DNA from: Distichodus sexfasciatus | Taxonomy: Eukaryota > Chordata > Actinopteri > Characiformes > Distichodontidae | NCBI GenBank assembly: GCA_032718565.1 | Contig: JAVGVS010000024.1 | Coordinates: 3,902,713 to 3,966,712, forward strand | Length of the DNA: 64,000 nucleotides | Reading direction: 5' to 3' | In this document: positions 1 to 10,516 of the stretch, piece after piece | How positions within the stretch are numbered: position 1 is the stretch's first letter | Layout of the letters: each line of letters opens with the position of its first letter | The notes under the pieces: model-generated | What the model was told of the DNA's origin: nothing | Seen by the model: only the letters and a program-made list of their open reading frames with translations | The model's database searches: none | Position numbers and translations under genes: made by a program

Positions 1-959
1 GAGGATCTCCTTGACCACCTTGCCGCGGCTGCTGAATATGGCTCGCGGCGTGCCGGTGTTGTCGCAGGCCACGTAGTACTCCTCGCCGCTGCTGAGCTCC
101 ATGGCGATGACGTGGCCCTGCAGGTCGTAATAGAGCGAGGTGATTTCCGAGCTGCTGTGGTTGTACATGTGCGTGACCCGGGTGGGGTTGGCCAGGTCGG
201 CGTAGAAAAACTGCAGGTGCTGGCCCCGGCTGGAGCGGCTAGCCACGCGTCTGCTCAGGCCATCGTAGCGGTAGTGGACGCTCTCCTCCGACACCTTGTT
301 GTAGACCCTGGTGAGGAGGCCGTTGGAGCTGTAGTCGAAGATGTCGTTGCCCCTCATGCGCAGGAAGCCGTCCTCGTCCATCTTGTACTGGATCTCGCCC
401 AGCCGGGTGATGCGGTCGCGCAGGTCATAGCGCAGCGGCGTCAGCCTGGCGCTTGTGCCGTGGCTCAGGAGGTTGATGTTACCGTTGAGGTCGTAGCTGT
501 AGCGCCACTGAGGACGCTCGTTGACCAGCACCGTCTGCAGCTGGCTGTCGGCGTCGTACTCGTAGGAGTGGCGCGTGATGTTGCCCTCCACGCCCACCCG
601 GATGTCGCAAACCACGGTGCGGCCCATGTTGTCGTACTGCACCGTCATCCAGTAGGCGATTGACTTGAGTATCTCATACTGGACCTCGATCACCTGGCCG
701 TAAGCGTTGAAGATTTTGGTGTGCTTCATGGCGTGGGTGGTGATCACCTGGTTGAGGTCGTAGTTGATCACGCTGAATTTGCCGAACTGCTCGATGCGGC
801 CGGACACGTCCACGTAGCGGTAGAGGTCGATGGGCAGGGGGGTCTCGTTGATCATGGCCTGCATGCTGGTCACGCGGAAGTTGTTGTAGCTGTAGTCAAA
901 GCGCGCGTTCACCAGGCCCTCCTCACTGAAGCGGAAGATCTGGCGGCCGACCAAAGGAC
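1..959 (-). CDS. tenm1: tenm1 exon: YD-repeat shell, C-terminal part (cut by window edge)
   Basis: This is the largest exon (residues 1336-1655 of the fragment), starting after acceptor TTATCTTCTAG in phase 1 and running off the window at KEIL. It encodes repeated beta-hairpins of the YD barrel: tyrosine-aspartate motifs such as YRYDGLSRRV, SYDLNGNINLL and RYDLRDRITRLG are visible. In known teneurin structures this barrel encloses a hollow core. The late motif SSEITSLYYDLQGH lies shortly before the region leading to the C-terminal toxin-like and TCAP parts, which are outside the window. Human teneurin-1 keeps the same order. The exon is GC- and CpG-rich, unlike its AT-rich intron neighbours, which also opens long meaningless frames on the plus strand. 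Whether the exon continues below base 1 cannot be seen. Confidence 0.96.
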
Positions 960-1003
960 CTAGAAGATAAGAGTGTGTATTTTAGCCGAATGATCTGCAA
1001 GAC

Positions 1004-1253
1004 GGGCAGTTGTTAGCGTAACGGTTAGCGTTCGCCCTGTGATCGAAAGGTCGCTGGACTGAATCCCTGACCGGTAAAAGTAGCACAGAGATACTCATGA
1101 ACGAAGGTACCGTTCCTCAAGCACTGCTCCCCGGGCACTTCCCATGTTAGCTGCCCACTGCTTCTTCTCAGATGGGTCAAACGCAGAGGTCACATTTGGT
1201 TGAGGTGCACTGTGTGGTGTGGTGTGTTCACAACGACAAATCATCACTCACTC
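1004..1253 (+). repeat. tRNA-derived SINE, family 1, copy 1
   Basis: The 5' part is tRNA-like (GTTAGCGTAACGGTTAGCG resembles an A box; a decayed B box follows near 1059-1068). The body GGGTCAAACGCAGAGGTCAC and the tail ending CAAATCATCACTCACTC match copies at 3668-3846, 18913-19165, 30686-30800 and 58504-58762. It lies antisense to tenm1 just upstream of the acceptor of the 1-959 exon. Confidence 0.75.
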
Positions 1254-3255
1254 ACTTTACTTGCTTAGACAATGTTGTGAAGATTTTCTGTTCCAAAGCA
1301 GTGGATAAACATTCTGCAGATGCAGGTCAAACTGACCACTTTTCCACCTGCTAATTTAGTGCACATTCAGAAATTCCCTCAGTTTTCTGTAAAATAATCA
1401 TGTCCAAATATTCTTCAATACAAATAAACACTCTCCTGCCTCTTAATGCATGGGCTTTTCATTTTGCCGTCGTCAACTCATCAGTGAGAATTATGAGGCA
1501 GCGGCGGAACAACAATTATGACGGCAAAGCAACACGGCTTTTAAACACGCGACATTAAGTTTAAAAGCGCTGTAAATCAGGTTCTCAGTTCATACGGTGG
1601 TGCTTTTAGTTGTTCTCCGCTGCCATTAGGAGCCACAACTCAGAGTTAAATTTATTTGGCAGGACTCAAGCGGCTGCCGTTGCTATTTCTGCGTTAGACG
1701 CTTCACTGGAACCTGTCCGACCAAAGCACGGAATAAAAAGAAAGGCACGAAGAAGAAGCAAAGTGGAACCGAGTCGGTGGTGGATAAAAGCTAAACTGCA
1801 CAGAGGAGTTCATTTCCCAGCGTTCGACTGCATCGCCAGCTCTTTCTCTGTTCCGCCCCCGAGTCTTTATTGTTTGCCTTCGTCTGCCCCTATTGCTTAT
1901 TTCGGGCAACAATTAGCATTATCGCCACTTTCAAAAGGCCCATTTTGTGGGAGTGAAATGAGATCAGTTAAAAGGAAGGTTAAATCCAATTGGTCGGGAG
2001 GACAAAATGATAAACCGGTCGGCAGGCGCGCTGGGGCTCGGAGATTAGCTGCACCTGACCGAGGGGGAGCCATCGCGGGGCGGTTTTTATAGGACGCCGG
2101 GCCGACTCCAGAACTCGGGGGAATTGTTTATCGATACGGTGGTGCGTCGCTTTAGGGACCCACCGCTGCTCGCAAAATGAACTCATCCAAGCCTGCTGTT
2201 AATCAGGTTAGGTGGTCTCAGGCAGCGAAAATTAGCCTCATACGCCGGGTGAAGTTATTAGAGATACGGACCCTTACATTGTAATTACACAGGGATTGTT
2301 TATTGCCGTTTGGTTTAACGAGCGAGTAAAATTAACAAAGATACTGAGAGCTGTAAACAAGGTCCACTGAATAACCAGCCATATATTATGGACTCAGACG
2401 GCAACAAAATCCACTGCAGAAATTGGCTTAATATTTGAACGCCAGCTCGTTAAGGAGTATAAATTTAAACAGACATCATGGTGCACGACCAGCAAATCTT
2501 CTAAATAAGGAATCAGGATTGCTGTTGGGAAAGCGTCATTTCTTTGTTGCTATTAGTGTTGAATCTGTAATAGCAACAGAATGTGTGAAAGTGATTCTGG
2601 CAGGTGCTAATCTCAGCTTTTGAAAATATGCACAAGACACAAAATAACAAGAAAAAGCAAAAGAAAGTAGAAGTGCGTTTCAATCGCATAATAAATTGAC
2701 TCCTGCTGAGGACCCCGGCGTGATTCTCTTTATTGGGATACGGTGGTGAGACATGAGGTTAATTTGAGCTGAAATATTTTTTTTTAAATGTTAGTTTTCA
2801 TTTTCAATAAAATTTAACCACCAGTTAATTCATTATGAGTTCTACAGCTCCATTTCAAATTAAACTAGGAGATGATAGAGACTGCCTGAGATCTTTCATC
2901 ACATTTTAGCGAGTGCCTCGTTGTGTCAGGTTTTTGGTAGTGATAACGCAACTCATGACAATGTCTGGAAATGTGATTTCCTTTGTAAACAAAATCTTCA
3001 TTCTGTTTGTCCCAGCCTTGTGTGCACTACGTTTGTTTCTATTAATTGAAAACAAGATTTTATTTGAGAAGAGTGTTGCAAAGCGCTCAAGTGTTCACTT
3101 GTATTTAACCTGATTTATTGTATTTTTATTTTCTCACTTGGCAGAATGCAATGTGTTTCAAATTTAATGACTGTAAAAAAGTGTTGGCTGAGTTTATTTT
3201 ATGTCTCTGGGTTTACAGTTACAGAACATCCTCGCTGTCAGGCGGAAACTTCATA

Positions 3256-3470
3256 AGTCCATTTTTGGTCGTTTTAATTTAAGTTTAAATTTAAGTCTTC
3301 ACGTCGGCCTGACAGTTTTATATTACACACAAGTATCTGACCATATCTTAAGATTTGATACCAATTTTGACAATGCACTGTCCATATATTTAGAATATAC
3401 ATCATTTTTTCAGTTTCCTGGAAAATGTTTTGGACGTAAAAGATTTCTGCCCGACAGCGATGGTATTTTC
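3256..3470 (+). repeat. Dispersed repeat, copy 1
   Basis: This stretch resembles 26161-26386. Shared blocks in the same order are AGTCCATTTTTGGTC, TTGGCCTGACAGTTT (here TCGGCC), TTTAGAATATACATC and GCCGACAG (here CCCGACAG). No coding frame is recognisable. The family is unknown to me. Confidence 0.55.
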
Positions 3471-3667
3471 CTCTATTCATCTGAATCTACAGCAAAAAAT
3501 GATTTAATAGCAGGTTTAAGAGCCCCTGCTAATACCAATTAAAATGTTCTTTTAAACTGGACAAAGAATATGAAGTTTTTAAAAATGTTTTGCAACAGTG
3601 AACTGCTAAGTTCCATAATGAGGCTATTACTATAAGCTCCAATACTATTTCCTTTGTTAAACTTAAC

Positions 3668-3846
3668 TTGAGTGATTATTTGTCATTGTGAACACACCAC
3701 AGCACAGCACACAGTGCACCACAGCCACGTGCGACCTCTGCGTTTGACCCATCCGTGAAGGAGCAGTGGGCAGCTGAGGTGCAGCACTTGGGGACGGTAC
3801 CTTGCTCATGAGTACCTCAGTGGTACCTTTACTGGTCCAAGGCTTG
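3668..3846 (-). repeat. tRNA-derived SINE, family 1, copy 2 (5' truncated)
   Basis: Read on the minus strand it shows the same body (GGGTCAAACGCAGAGGTCGC) and tail (ATGACAAATAATCACTCAAG) as the other family-1 copies. The tRNA-like head is missing. It lies in the tenm1 intron just downstream of the donor at 3895-3896. Confidence 0.72.
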
Positions 3847-3896
3847 AGCGCTATAGCAATCTAACATAATAGAAGTGAACTGGATTAAACACGCAC

Positions 3897-4284
3897 CTGT
3901 CTGCCTGTATCGGATGGTGCAGACGAAGCCCTCGTGCATCAGGTGGATGGTCTTGATCATCCCCGAGGCGTCGTCGTAGGTGAACGTGACCAGCGTGGTG
4001 TCGTAGATGATCTCGGAGAGACGCGCCTGCTTGGTGTACTTGTAGAGCACGCGGCGCCCCGTGCCCTGGTACAGGGTCTGCAGCAGCCGGCCGTCCCGGG
4101 CGTGGTCCTGCACGACGGAGGCTCTGCTGTCCGGGGGACTGTAGATGTTCCTGTAGTAGCCCACCGACAGCACCGACTGCAGGCCGTGGCGCACCATGCT
4201 GGGCATCGTCACCGCCAGCAGCCGGTCCGTCTGGTCGTACTCAAAGATGTATCTGCGCTGGCTGTGGAGCAGCAGCATAACGGA
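3897..4284 (-). CDS. tenm1: tenm1 exon: YD shell
   Basis: This 388-bp exon (residues 1207-1336) starts in phase 0 after acceptor CGTCTGCAG with SVMLLLHSQRRYIFEYDQ and ends in phase 1 with IRYRQTG at donor GTGCGT. The repeated tyrosine-aspartate motifs (EYDQTDRLLAVTMPS, GYYRNIY, YKYTKQARLSEIIYD) are YD-shell hairpins. The residues match what I recall of teneurin-1 more closely than teneurin-2 to -4, making this one of the best exons for paralogue assignment. The first in-frame methionine upstream of the acceptor is not a start codon; it is intron sequence. Confidence 0.96.
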
Positions 4285-4909
4285 CTGCAGACGCAGAAAC
4301 AGGAAAAATATGAGTCGACTGAGTATAGCCATGAAGCGCAGTCAATTAAAAAATGATTTGGTTTGATTACATTTTTACCAGAATGCAATTTGTTTTTCCA
4401 CGTTTCAAGCTGGATGAATGTTATAATAGTTCATCACAAAAAAATTCTTCACAGGGATGTTACTGAGAGAAACTGAGAGTGTAAGAGAAAGAGAAGATGC
4501 AGTCTGTCTAGTGGAATTCATTTGAGTCACTGAGGAAAAAGCTTTCACAATATGACCCACAGATTTTAAATATCCATTTAACTAAAACAACCAACAAATT
4601 TATTTATTTATTTATTTATCATTTTGTGACTTGAATTTTTTTTTTTTCATATTACAAGTTGTAAATGTTTCAAAAAATGTTCCATCTCTATTTACTGTGA
4701 TAGAAGTAGGAAATATGAAAGGTCACAAAGATGAACGTGATTAAGGCAGTAAAGAGAGTAGAGGAGACAGACGGGATGTGGTCTGTATTGAGTTAATGTT
4801 GAGTTTCATTAATTGAGTTAAAAATATCACAGTTTTAAATAAAGTACATTTTACAGTTAATTATTTAAAACTAATTGAGATTTTTTTTTCTGTTTCTTCG
4901 GCTTCTCCC

Positions 4910-4965
<56 letters not shown>

Positions 4966-5495
4966 TTAGTCTGTTTATTTGTCTGTTTGTTTGTTTGTAT
5001 TCTTTTGCTTATTTTCTTATTTTTTATCAAATCCGTTTCCATGTTTCAAGCGGGTTCATCAGATGAAATAAAGATTAATGTAATTAGGACAGTACAGAGA
5101 GTGATAGAGAAAATGGGTAGCAATTAAAAAATGTTTATCACAATAAAATCCACACATTAAAAATATTTACAATTTTTAATGAATTAATCAATAAATAATA
5201 GCTATTTGTTTGAAACAATTGACAACAAAAGAAATGCAAACATAACAGAAATTGTGAAGAAAAATACACAAATACCAAATAGCCTTTTGCTGATCATTTA
5301 AAAAATGTACTTAAAGTGTAATTTAAAAGAACATCATTTTGAAACAAGAAGTTACTCATCACTGCCTTTATCTGGGCATCTTTACTCACTATAAATAAAA
5401 TTTCCATTTGCATGATTTCCTCATATGTTAAGTGTGCGGTTCAAAACAAAAAGTTTCTCTACAGCCTTCAGAGAGAGACAGCGAGATCAGGGTAC
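4285..5495 (-). other. tenm1: tenm1 intron (1.2 kb), AT-rich
   Basis: The donor is GTACCC after AAG, the weakest-looking donor in the chain, and the acceptor is CTGCAG. It holds a TTTA microsatellite and otherwise featureless AT-rich sequence. Confidence 0.8.
4911..4968. repeat. (TTTA)n microsatellite
   Basis: About 14 uninterrupted TTTA units. A shorter run of the same unit lies near 4600-4620. Confidence 0.95.
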
Positions 5496-5789
5496 CTTCT
5501 CTACGAAGGAGTAGGTCCAGATCTTGCCGTTGACCCACGCTCTGGACACCACCCTGCCGTTGTCGTATTCCAACCTTTCGGACCAGTTTCCTCGCTGAAT
5601 GTTGGTGACCAGGCCGGCGGCCGAGTAGGTGACGTTCACCTCATTGTATTTGCTACTGGGCGACCACAAAACGGGCCTGCCCATCTGATCATACAAAATC
5701 CTGAGAGTAAATTTGCGATGGTCATCGTAAATCTTGCCCATGCGCGTGGCCGGGTCAAAGTCTATGGACAGCAGATTTCGGTTATGAGC
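5496..5789 (-). CDS. tenm1: tenm1 exon: YD shell
   Basis: This 294-bp exon (residues 1109-1206) is phase 0 at both ends. It opens with AHNRNLLSIDFDPATRMG, then KIYDDHRKFTLRILYDQ, and closes with WTYSFVEK at donor GTACCC. KIYDDHRKFTLRI is nearly invariant in vertebrate teneurins. The true exon starts upstream of the methionine seen at MGKIYDD; acceptor CGCAACAG followed by GCTCAT fits the previous exon's ending RRLR. Confidence 0.96.
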
Positions 5790-6472
5790 CTGTTGCGAGG
5801 GACGAAATCACAGAGAACATTCAGGGACAGTTTGATGAACAAAGATTAGGCCTGGTCTCGGGATAACAACACCATCAATACTGTTTTTCCCCCACTAAAA
5901 ATCCATCTCAGACCTTAGCCTTAATCTGTCTCCGGAGACCGGCCAAAAATCATTACACATTTCAAGCAAGCAGTGAGTTAAGCTAAAGAAATACTTCTTA
6001 ACAGAGGTCAAAACGGGGATTAAACGCTTCTTCAGCAGAAAAACAAAAAGAGAGGCAGTCGGGATCTCGGCGTCTGCGGCCGCCGCGCTTTTCTAAATGC
6101 CAGCCACCTATTTTTTTCCATCTAACCCAAATGGAACTAATTGACATTTGGCACTTTGTCATTTTCCCTTTCCATTAAACAACACACAATCGATATCTGA
6201 AACCCATGACATTCTTCATGACTTTTGACACGTTATATTACAGCCCTGGATGAATCTGGGTCTGCAAATAGCTGAGTCTCTGCTTATTTCATCTCACATA
6301 AGCCACGTGACTTGAAAGAAGCAGCAGCAGTAAAAGAGTGAGACGTTTGCCACTTTATTCTCGTTGAGCATCACGGTGGTCTGTGGTTTACTATGCAGCG
6401 TATTCTAACACAAACATTGAGCCCCCACCCACCGGGGTGCAGAGGGTGCAGTTGGTGACTAATGATGCGTAC
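5790..6472 (-). other. tenm1: tenm1 intron (0.7 kb)
   Basis: Donor GTACGC, acceptor CGCAACAG. I see no repeat or gene in it. Confidence 0.8.
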
Positions 6473-6708
6473 CCGAAGCCTGCGCTCATAGGCCGTGTGG
6501 TTGCTCTTGGCCTGCTCCCGCCTCTGCCTCCACTCGATCAGGCTCGGGCTGTGCTCGCTGGGCAGCGTGATGTTGCACTTGCTGATGGCCGGATTGACCG
6601 CCCCGGACGACAGGTGAGGCTCGGTGCTGAGGACAACGTCCATGCCGCTGGCGAAGGTCACGTGGAAAGAGCCGTCGGCGCTGATGCGGTAGGTGCTCTG
6701 AGCGTGGT
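6473..6708 (-). CDS. tenm1: tenm1 exon: YD shell
   Basis: This 236-bp exon (residues 1030-1108) begins in phase 1 after acceptor CTCTTGCAG with DHAQSTYRISADGSFHVTF and ends in phase 0 with TAYERRLR at donor GTACGC. EPHLSSGAVNP and LIEWRQRREQAK are typical teneurin YD-shell segments (the family form is EPHxLAGAVNP). Frames that extend upstream past 6708 are intron. Confidence 0.95.
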
Positions 6709-7289
6709 CTGCAAGAGGGGTGGTTAACGTGTGAAAACGGCTCCGGCTCGGAGCCGCACTGCATTTCGCGATGCATGCACAAAACACAAGTCAGTCCGAG
6801 GTGCCACTTTTCAGTAGAAAACCATGACAAATCCTCTCTCGCCTTTTTGTCTTCAATGTCACTGATTGTTTGTGTCGAGACGAACTGACTTACCACAAAA
6901 AAAAAGTGTGGCCGAAAACAGCGGCCCTCTAAAAAGAACTGAGAACTGCTTCCTGTTTATGTCTGATTTGTCTCTAGAAGGGGGTGGGGGGATCCTGTGA
7001 CTTCACACCTCTGCAAAAAATTCTCACCGTCTGAAACAGGGGCCTTTGGACTTTCATACCAGGCAACTGAACTTTCAAGGTGTTGGTTTGCTACAAGCTG
7101 CACATAAATAATGTGCTGCGTTCCATTCGCCGTTGGATCTGAGATTGGCTTGACGAGATTACGTCACATCCACTAAAAATCCTGTGTAAACCGAGCTGGA
7201 TGCGTTCCATTTGCCGCAGGAGAGTTGAACTCAGATAGAAGGTTTTTTCACCTGAATTTTCCGTCTCACGTTACTGATCCGGGGGCTCT

Positions 7290-7385
7290 GGTAGTATAGG
7301 TTAATTGGTGACTGTAAATTGGCTCCGTAAGGTGTGAGTGAGAGTGTGATGGCGTGTGTGCCCTACGGTGTGTTGGCACCTACCA
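7290..7385 (+). repeat. Fragment of dispersed fish repeat (GGTTAATTGGTGACT family)
   Basis: The blocks GGTTAATTGGTGACTGTAAAT and GTGTGTTGGCACC also occur, in the same order, in the fuller copy at 47878-48201. Other fragments lie at 21352-21580 and, inverted, at 56611-56745. Confidence 0.6.
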
Positions 7386-7783
7386 CTACAACACTGTATT
7401 AGGGTTAGACACAGCTGACCAAGTTACACACAAACAACACTAAAGTACTAAAAAATGCAAATATTCAAAGCATTATTACAGTCTTTACACTGAGTAGCCA
7501 TCTTGAATTCCGAACTCGGGGTCTGCTCTGAGATATCTGGTCGTGTGTCTGAGAAATGGGGTCATGCGCATCATCACTTCCGACTCGGAAACTGAGCACC
7601 AACGGCAAATGGAACGCACCATTAGATGAGAGACAGAAAAATCTGCTTGCGTTGCTAATGCTTGTTCTACGTCACTCCACGCATCGATCGAAAATAAAGT
7701 GTAAAACTTTAGGGAAGTGGCACAGTGGTCTCCGATGAGGCAACATCAGTATTCAGGGCGATGGGCTTTGATTTGGTGTCATG

Positions 7784-7815
7784 GGGAGGAGGAGGAGGAG
7801 GAGGAGGAGGAGGAG
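7784..7815. repeat. (GGA)n microsatellite
   Basis: About ten GGA units. Confidence 0.9.
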
Positions 7816-8249
7816 CGTTAAATGATTAATGAACTAAAAGAAATGATTTTGGTAATAAGAAACAAATCAGCAGGCGTGTTCATCTGCTCACTAATGACAA
7901 TTCATGAATTCATACTTATGAAATATACCATTACTGCCACATAACACCGCTGTACTACAGCAGGCCGTACACATTACACATGCTCGGCACATCACTACAG
8001 GATCGTCATCATCAACGTGAGGTGTATGTACAATGTCATGTAGGTCAATCTAAATCAAACATGTCATGCTATAACTCCTTTACCGCCTGAAGCAAAAGAA
8101 AAACTTCACTAATCTACAAAAAACTCCTCAAAAAACAGCTTGAGAATAAAGTAATGTTTTCAAATACAAAACTACTCTCCAACAAAATCCTCCCAGTCAC
8201 TGCTGGATGTTCGTCTTTCCAACAGGACTGATCTTTAGAACTGATCTCC

Positions 8250-8895
8250 ATTCAACTCTCAAGTTTCAGTTGGAATTGAACTGGCTCCGCCCCACAGGAT
8301 GGTGAATTGAAATGACAGGAAGTGGAATTAAATTAATTGTAATTCAAAGAAATTCCACTCAGTCACATAAATAAAGAAATAACTGAAAGAAAACTGTATT
8401 TTATCATTTATTCCGCTCCACAACATACATTTTTACTTCTGAAAATGATTGCCAGTTGCCCTGGACATAATGAGTTGTGAATAATGACAACTGTTCTTCT
8501 TACTTGTTACTTAATAAAAATCAGTAACAGTACAATCTTAGGAAGTCAAAAGATAATGTTGCACAAAATGATCATTAAATGGATCAAACTGAACTATTTG
8601 TTAAATGAATGGCACTTTTGTGTCAATAAAATTACATTTGACAAGCAGTTCACACTGCACGTTGTTTGTGTAGAATATTTAATGTGCACATTAATAATAT
8701 TTTAATACTAATATCCACAATACTATTTTATTGTGAAACTTCACCTAGAGAATATGTTGCATGAATTTCTTTGATTTCCAGTCAATTTTAATTCAAATTC
8801 GAATTGTAATGTGCATCCTGTTCGCTACCTCAATTCAAAATTCAACCCAAATTCATGAACTGAACTGGAATTCATGAGCCATTTTCAGTTCAATT
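8250..8895. repeat. Imperfect fold-back element, probably a decayed MITE
   Basis: The two sides are related as inverted repeats: the left AATTCAAAGAAATTC near 8340-8356 has its counterpart GAATTTCTTTGATTTC near 8763-8778, and both sides carry ACAGGATG or its complement further out. Many GAATTGAA motifs lie at both ends. Ends and target duplication could not be fixed. Confidence 0.4.
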
Positions 8896-9150
8896 CAGAA
8901 TTTTGCACAGTTAGAGATATTCAAGTCGTGTTTTTTTTTTATGCATCTCATCTCTTCCCCAACTCTGATGCATACGGCTGTTTTGGAGCCACTATAGCAG
9001 AGATGCATCGAGACACCAACACTGCTGAGATCAAACCTCACTGTGCAAAAATCTGAGGAATCCAATCTGATGCGGAACACGGCACCTCCCAATATCCAGC
9101 AGGATATAAACCGCAGCCCGGAGGCAAGATGCGCTCGTCGAGAGACGTAC

Positions 9151-9323
9151 CTTGGCGGAATGTGAAAATGGTGTCGGAGGAGGAGAAATTGGTGACCGTG
9201 ACGAAGTTCTCTGAGTTGGAACTGTCTGCTTCCACCCGGGCTGACTTCTCCATGTTGCCGTGGAAACTGCTGACTTCTCCAGTCGGGAAGGTGACATTGA
9301 TGATGTGTCCTTCACTGTTGTAC
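9151..9323 (-). CDS. tenm1: tenm1 exon: start of YD shell
   Basis: This 173-bp exon (residues 972-1030) enters in phase 2 after acceptor CTGAATAG, giving EYNSEGHIINVTFPTGEVS, and leaves in phase 1 with FTFRQ at donor GTACGT. EGHxxNxTFPTGEVSSFH is a conserved teneurin motif. Short and rather divergent in its middle (SSNSENFVTVTNFSSSD), as in other teneurins. Confidence 0.94.
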
Positions 9324-10005
9324 CTATTCAGACACGGAGAGCCTTTCTTACCGAGGGGGGTTATGAAGCCGGCGCGGCACGGATCTGATTTATCCGGCAC
9401 AAAAGGGCAACCGAGACATTTCATCACGGCGCTCTGGACCCTCGCTTGAAGGGTCATTTTTAGGTAACGGACAAACTGTGCCGAAGCGGCGAGGCTCAAT
9501 TACTTTTGATCACTTTTAAGATTTCGCGATGTGACTTTTGGGATGACTGTCAACGATAACTCAAAAGAAACCGATTCCAGTGATACAAAGAGATACACTG
9601 TGTGTGTGTGTGTGTGTGTGTAGGAAATGGGGGTCTGACATTACAAAAGCTTGCTGGAGCTGAAGACACCACAAGATGGCACTGATAGTTCACCTCGAAA
9701 CAGAACTGAGCAGAAGGGGGCCTGAAAGGTTGTCAGCAGCTATGATCACAACACTACTTTTCTATCAAGGGTGACAAAATGCAGGTCTCAACTAAATATG
9801 CTGAGGAAAGACTGGCTGCACACACTGTAAGAGCAGAGGGGAAAAGTGAGCTTGCAAACCCTCTTCGAGCCTTCCACGTTATATAAAGGCGTCCTGAATG
9901 TGAGCACTCAGCGTCTGTTTTAAGAGCTGCGAGCGTTCTAAATGAGGCTGGCGCTGAATGAGCGGGAGGGAGTTATTATGTAAAAAGAAAAGAGCAGAGT
10001 CTTAC
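9324..10005 (-). other. tenm1: tenm1 intron (0.7 kb)
   Basis: Donor GTAAGA, acceptor CTGAATAG. It holds a GT microsatellite at 9599-9621 and nothing else I recognise. Confidence 0.8.
9599..9621. repeat. (GT)n microsatellite
   Basis: About 11 GT units. Confidence 0.9.
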
Positions 10006-10516
10006 TCGTACACCGTGGTCCAGCCGTTCTCGTCACTCTTGGTTGCTAGGAGACCGCTGTTACCGTGGTAGGTGAGCTGGGCGATGTCGTGGCCTTGAGC
10101 CGAGACCCTCTTAAGGACTCGGCTGTTGCTGACGGTGAGCCAGTGCACCTGGCCTCGGGGCGCCACGAGCCAGAGCGGCTGGCCGTTGGCGTCGCGTCGC
10201 ACGTGGACCGCAGTCCCGTCCCGTCCCAAAACCGCGCTCAGCTGGCCGTCGGCCGAGTAGCTGAAGTTGTACAGGTAGTCGCCGGTGATCAGGTGCTTGG
10301 TGTGGAGGTGCGTGCCGTTGGGGCTGAACAAATAAAGCTCGTGATCCACCACCGAGGCGATCTCGAACAGGCCGGCGGCGTTGGGATGAGGCCGGTTGGC
10401 GCTCATGGCCCGGATGCGGATGTTGCCCAGGTCGGCGATGTACAGCGTGCCGTTGGGGGCCACCGCCAGCGAGGAGGGAGCTTCCAGCCTGGCGTCACGG
10501 GCGTAGCCCCCGTCAC
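10006..10516 (-). CDS. tenm1: tenm1 exon: last NHL blade and entry to YD shell
   Basis: This 511-bp exon (residues 802-972) begins in phase 1 after acceptor ACGTTGCAG with GDGGYARDARLEAPSSLAV and ends in phase 2 with ENGWTTVYE at donor GTAAGA. APSSLAVAPNGTLYIADLGN is the sixth NHL repeat. LITGDYLYNFSYSADG and TYHGNSGLLATKSDENGW follow and belong to the opening YD hairpins. Sequons NGT and NFS suggest glycosylation. It is GC-rich, and its antisense strand has a 160-codon frame that is only a shadow. Confidence 0.96.

Larger units (their letters stand above)
960..3896 (-). other. tenm1: tenm1 intron (about 2.9 kb)
   Basis: Donor GTGCGT and acceptor TTCTAG bound this intron. It contains an antisense SINE only 44 bases from the acceptor, a second SINE of the same family near the donor, and a dispersed repeat at 3256-3470. 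The rest is AT-rich single-copy-looking sequence. Reading frames on either strand here are short and show no family I recognise. Confidence 0.8.
6709..9150 (-). other. tenm1: tenm1 intron (2.4 kb)
   Basis: It contains a fragment of a widespread fish repeat near 7290-7385, a GGA microsatellite and an imperfect inverted-repeat element at about 8250-8895. No gene is recognisable. Confidence 0.75.

Noticed and set aside
112..663. 183-codon plus-strand frame opposite the YD-shell exon
   Set aside because: It is the antisense shadow of the GC-rich tenm1 exon 1-959; the low-complexity Val/Ala/His product has no family resemblance. The same holds for 721-963, 3934-4356, 6383-6727, 10065-10547 and 11946-12197.
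1..959. YD repeats as part of a bacterial Rhs/ABC toxin system
   Set aside because: YD repeats are shared with bacterial Rhs/Tc proteins, but the spliced exons, EGF and NHL context and close match to vertebrate teneurin-1 make this a host adhesion gene. The toxin-like C-terminal region is not in the window.
1610..2092. 160-codon plus-strand frame in an intron
   Set aside because: No recognisable domain, no coding-like residue pattern and no splice or start context beyond chance. It lies in plain intron sequence.
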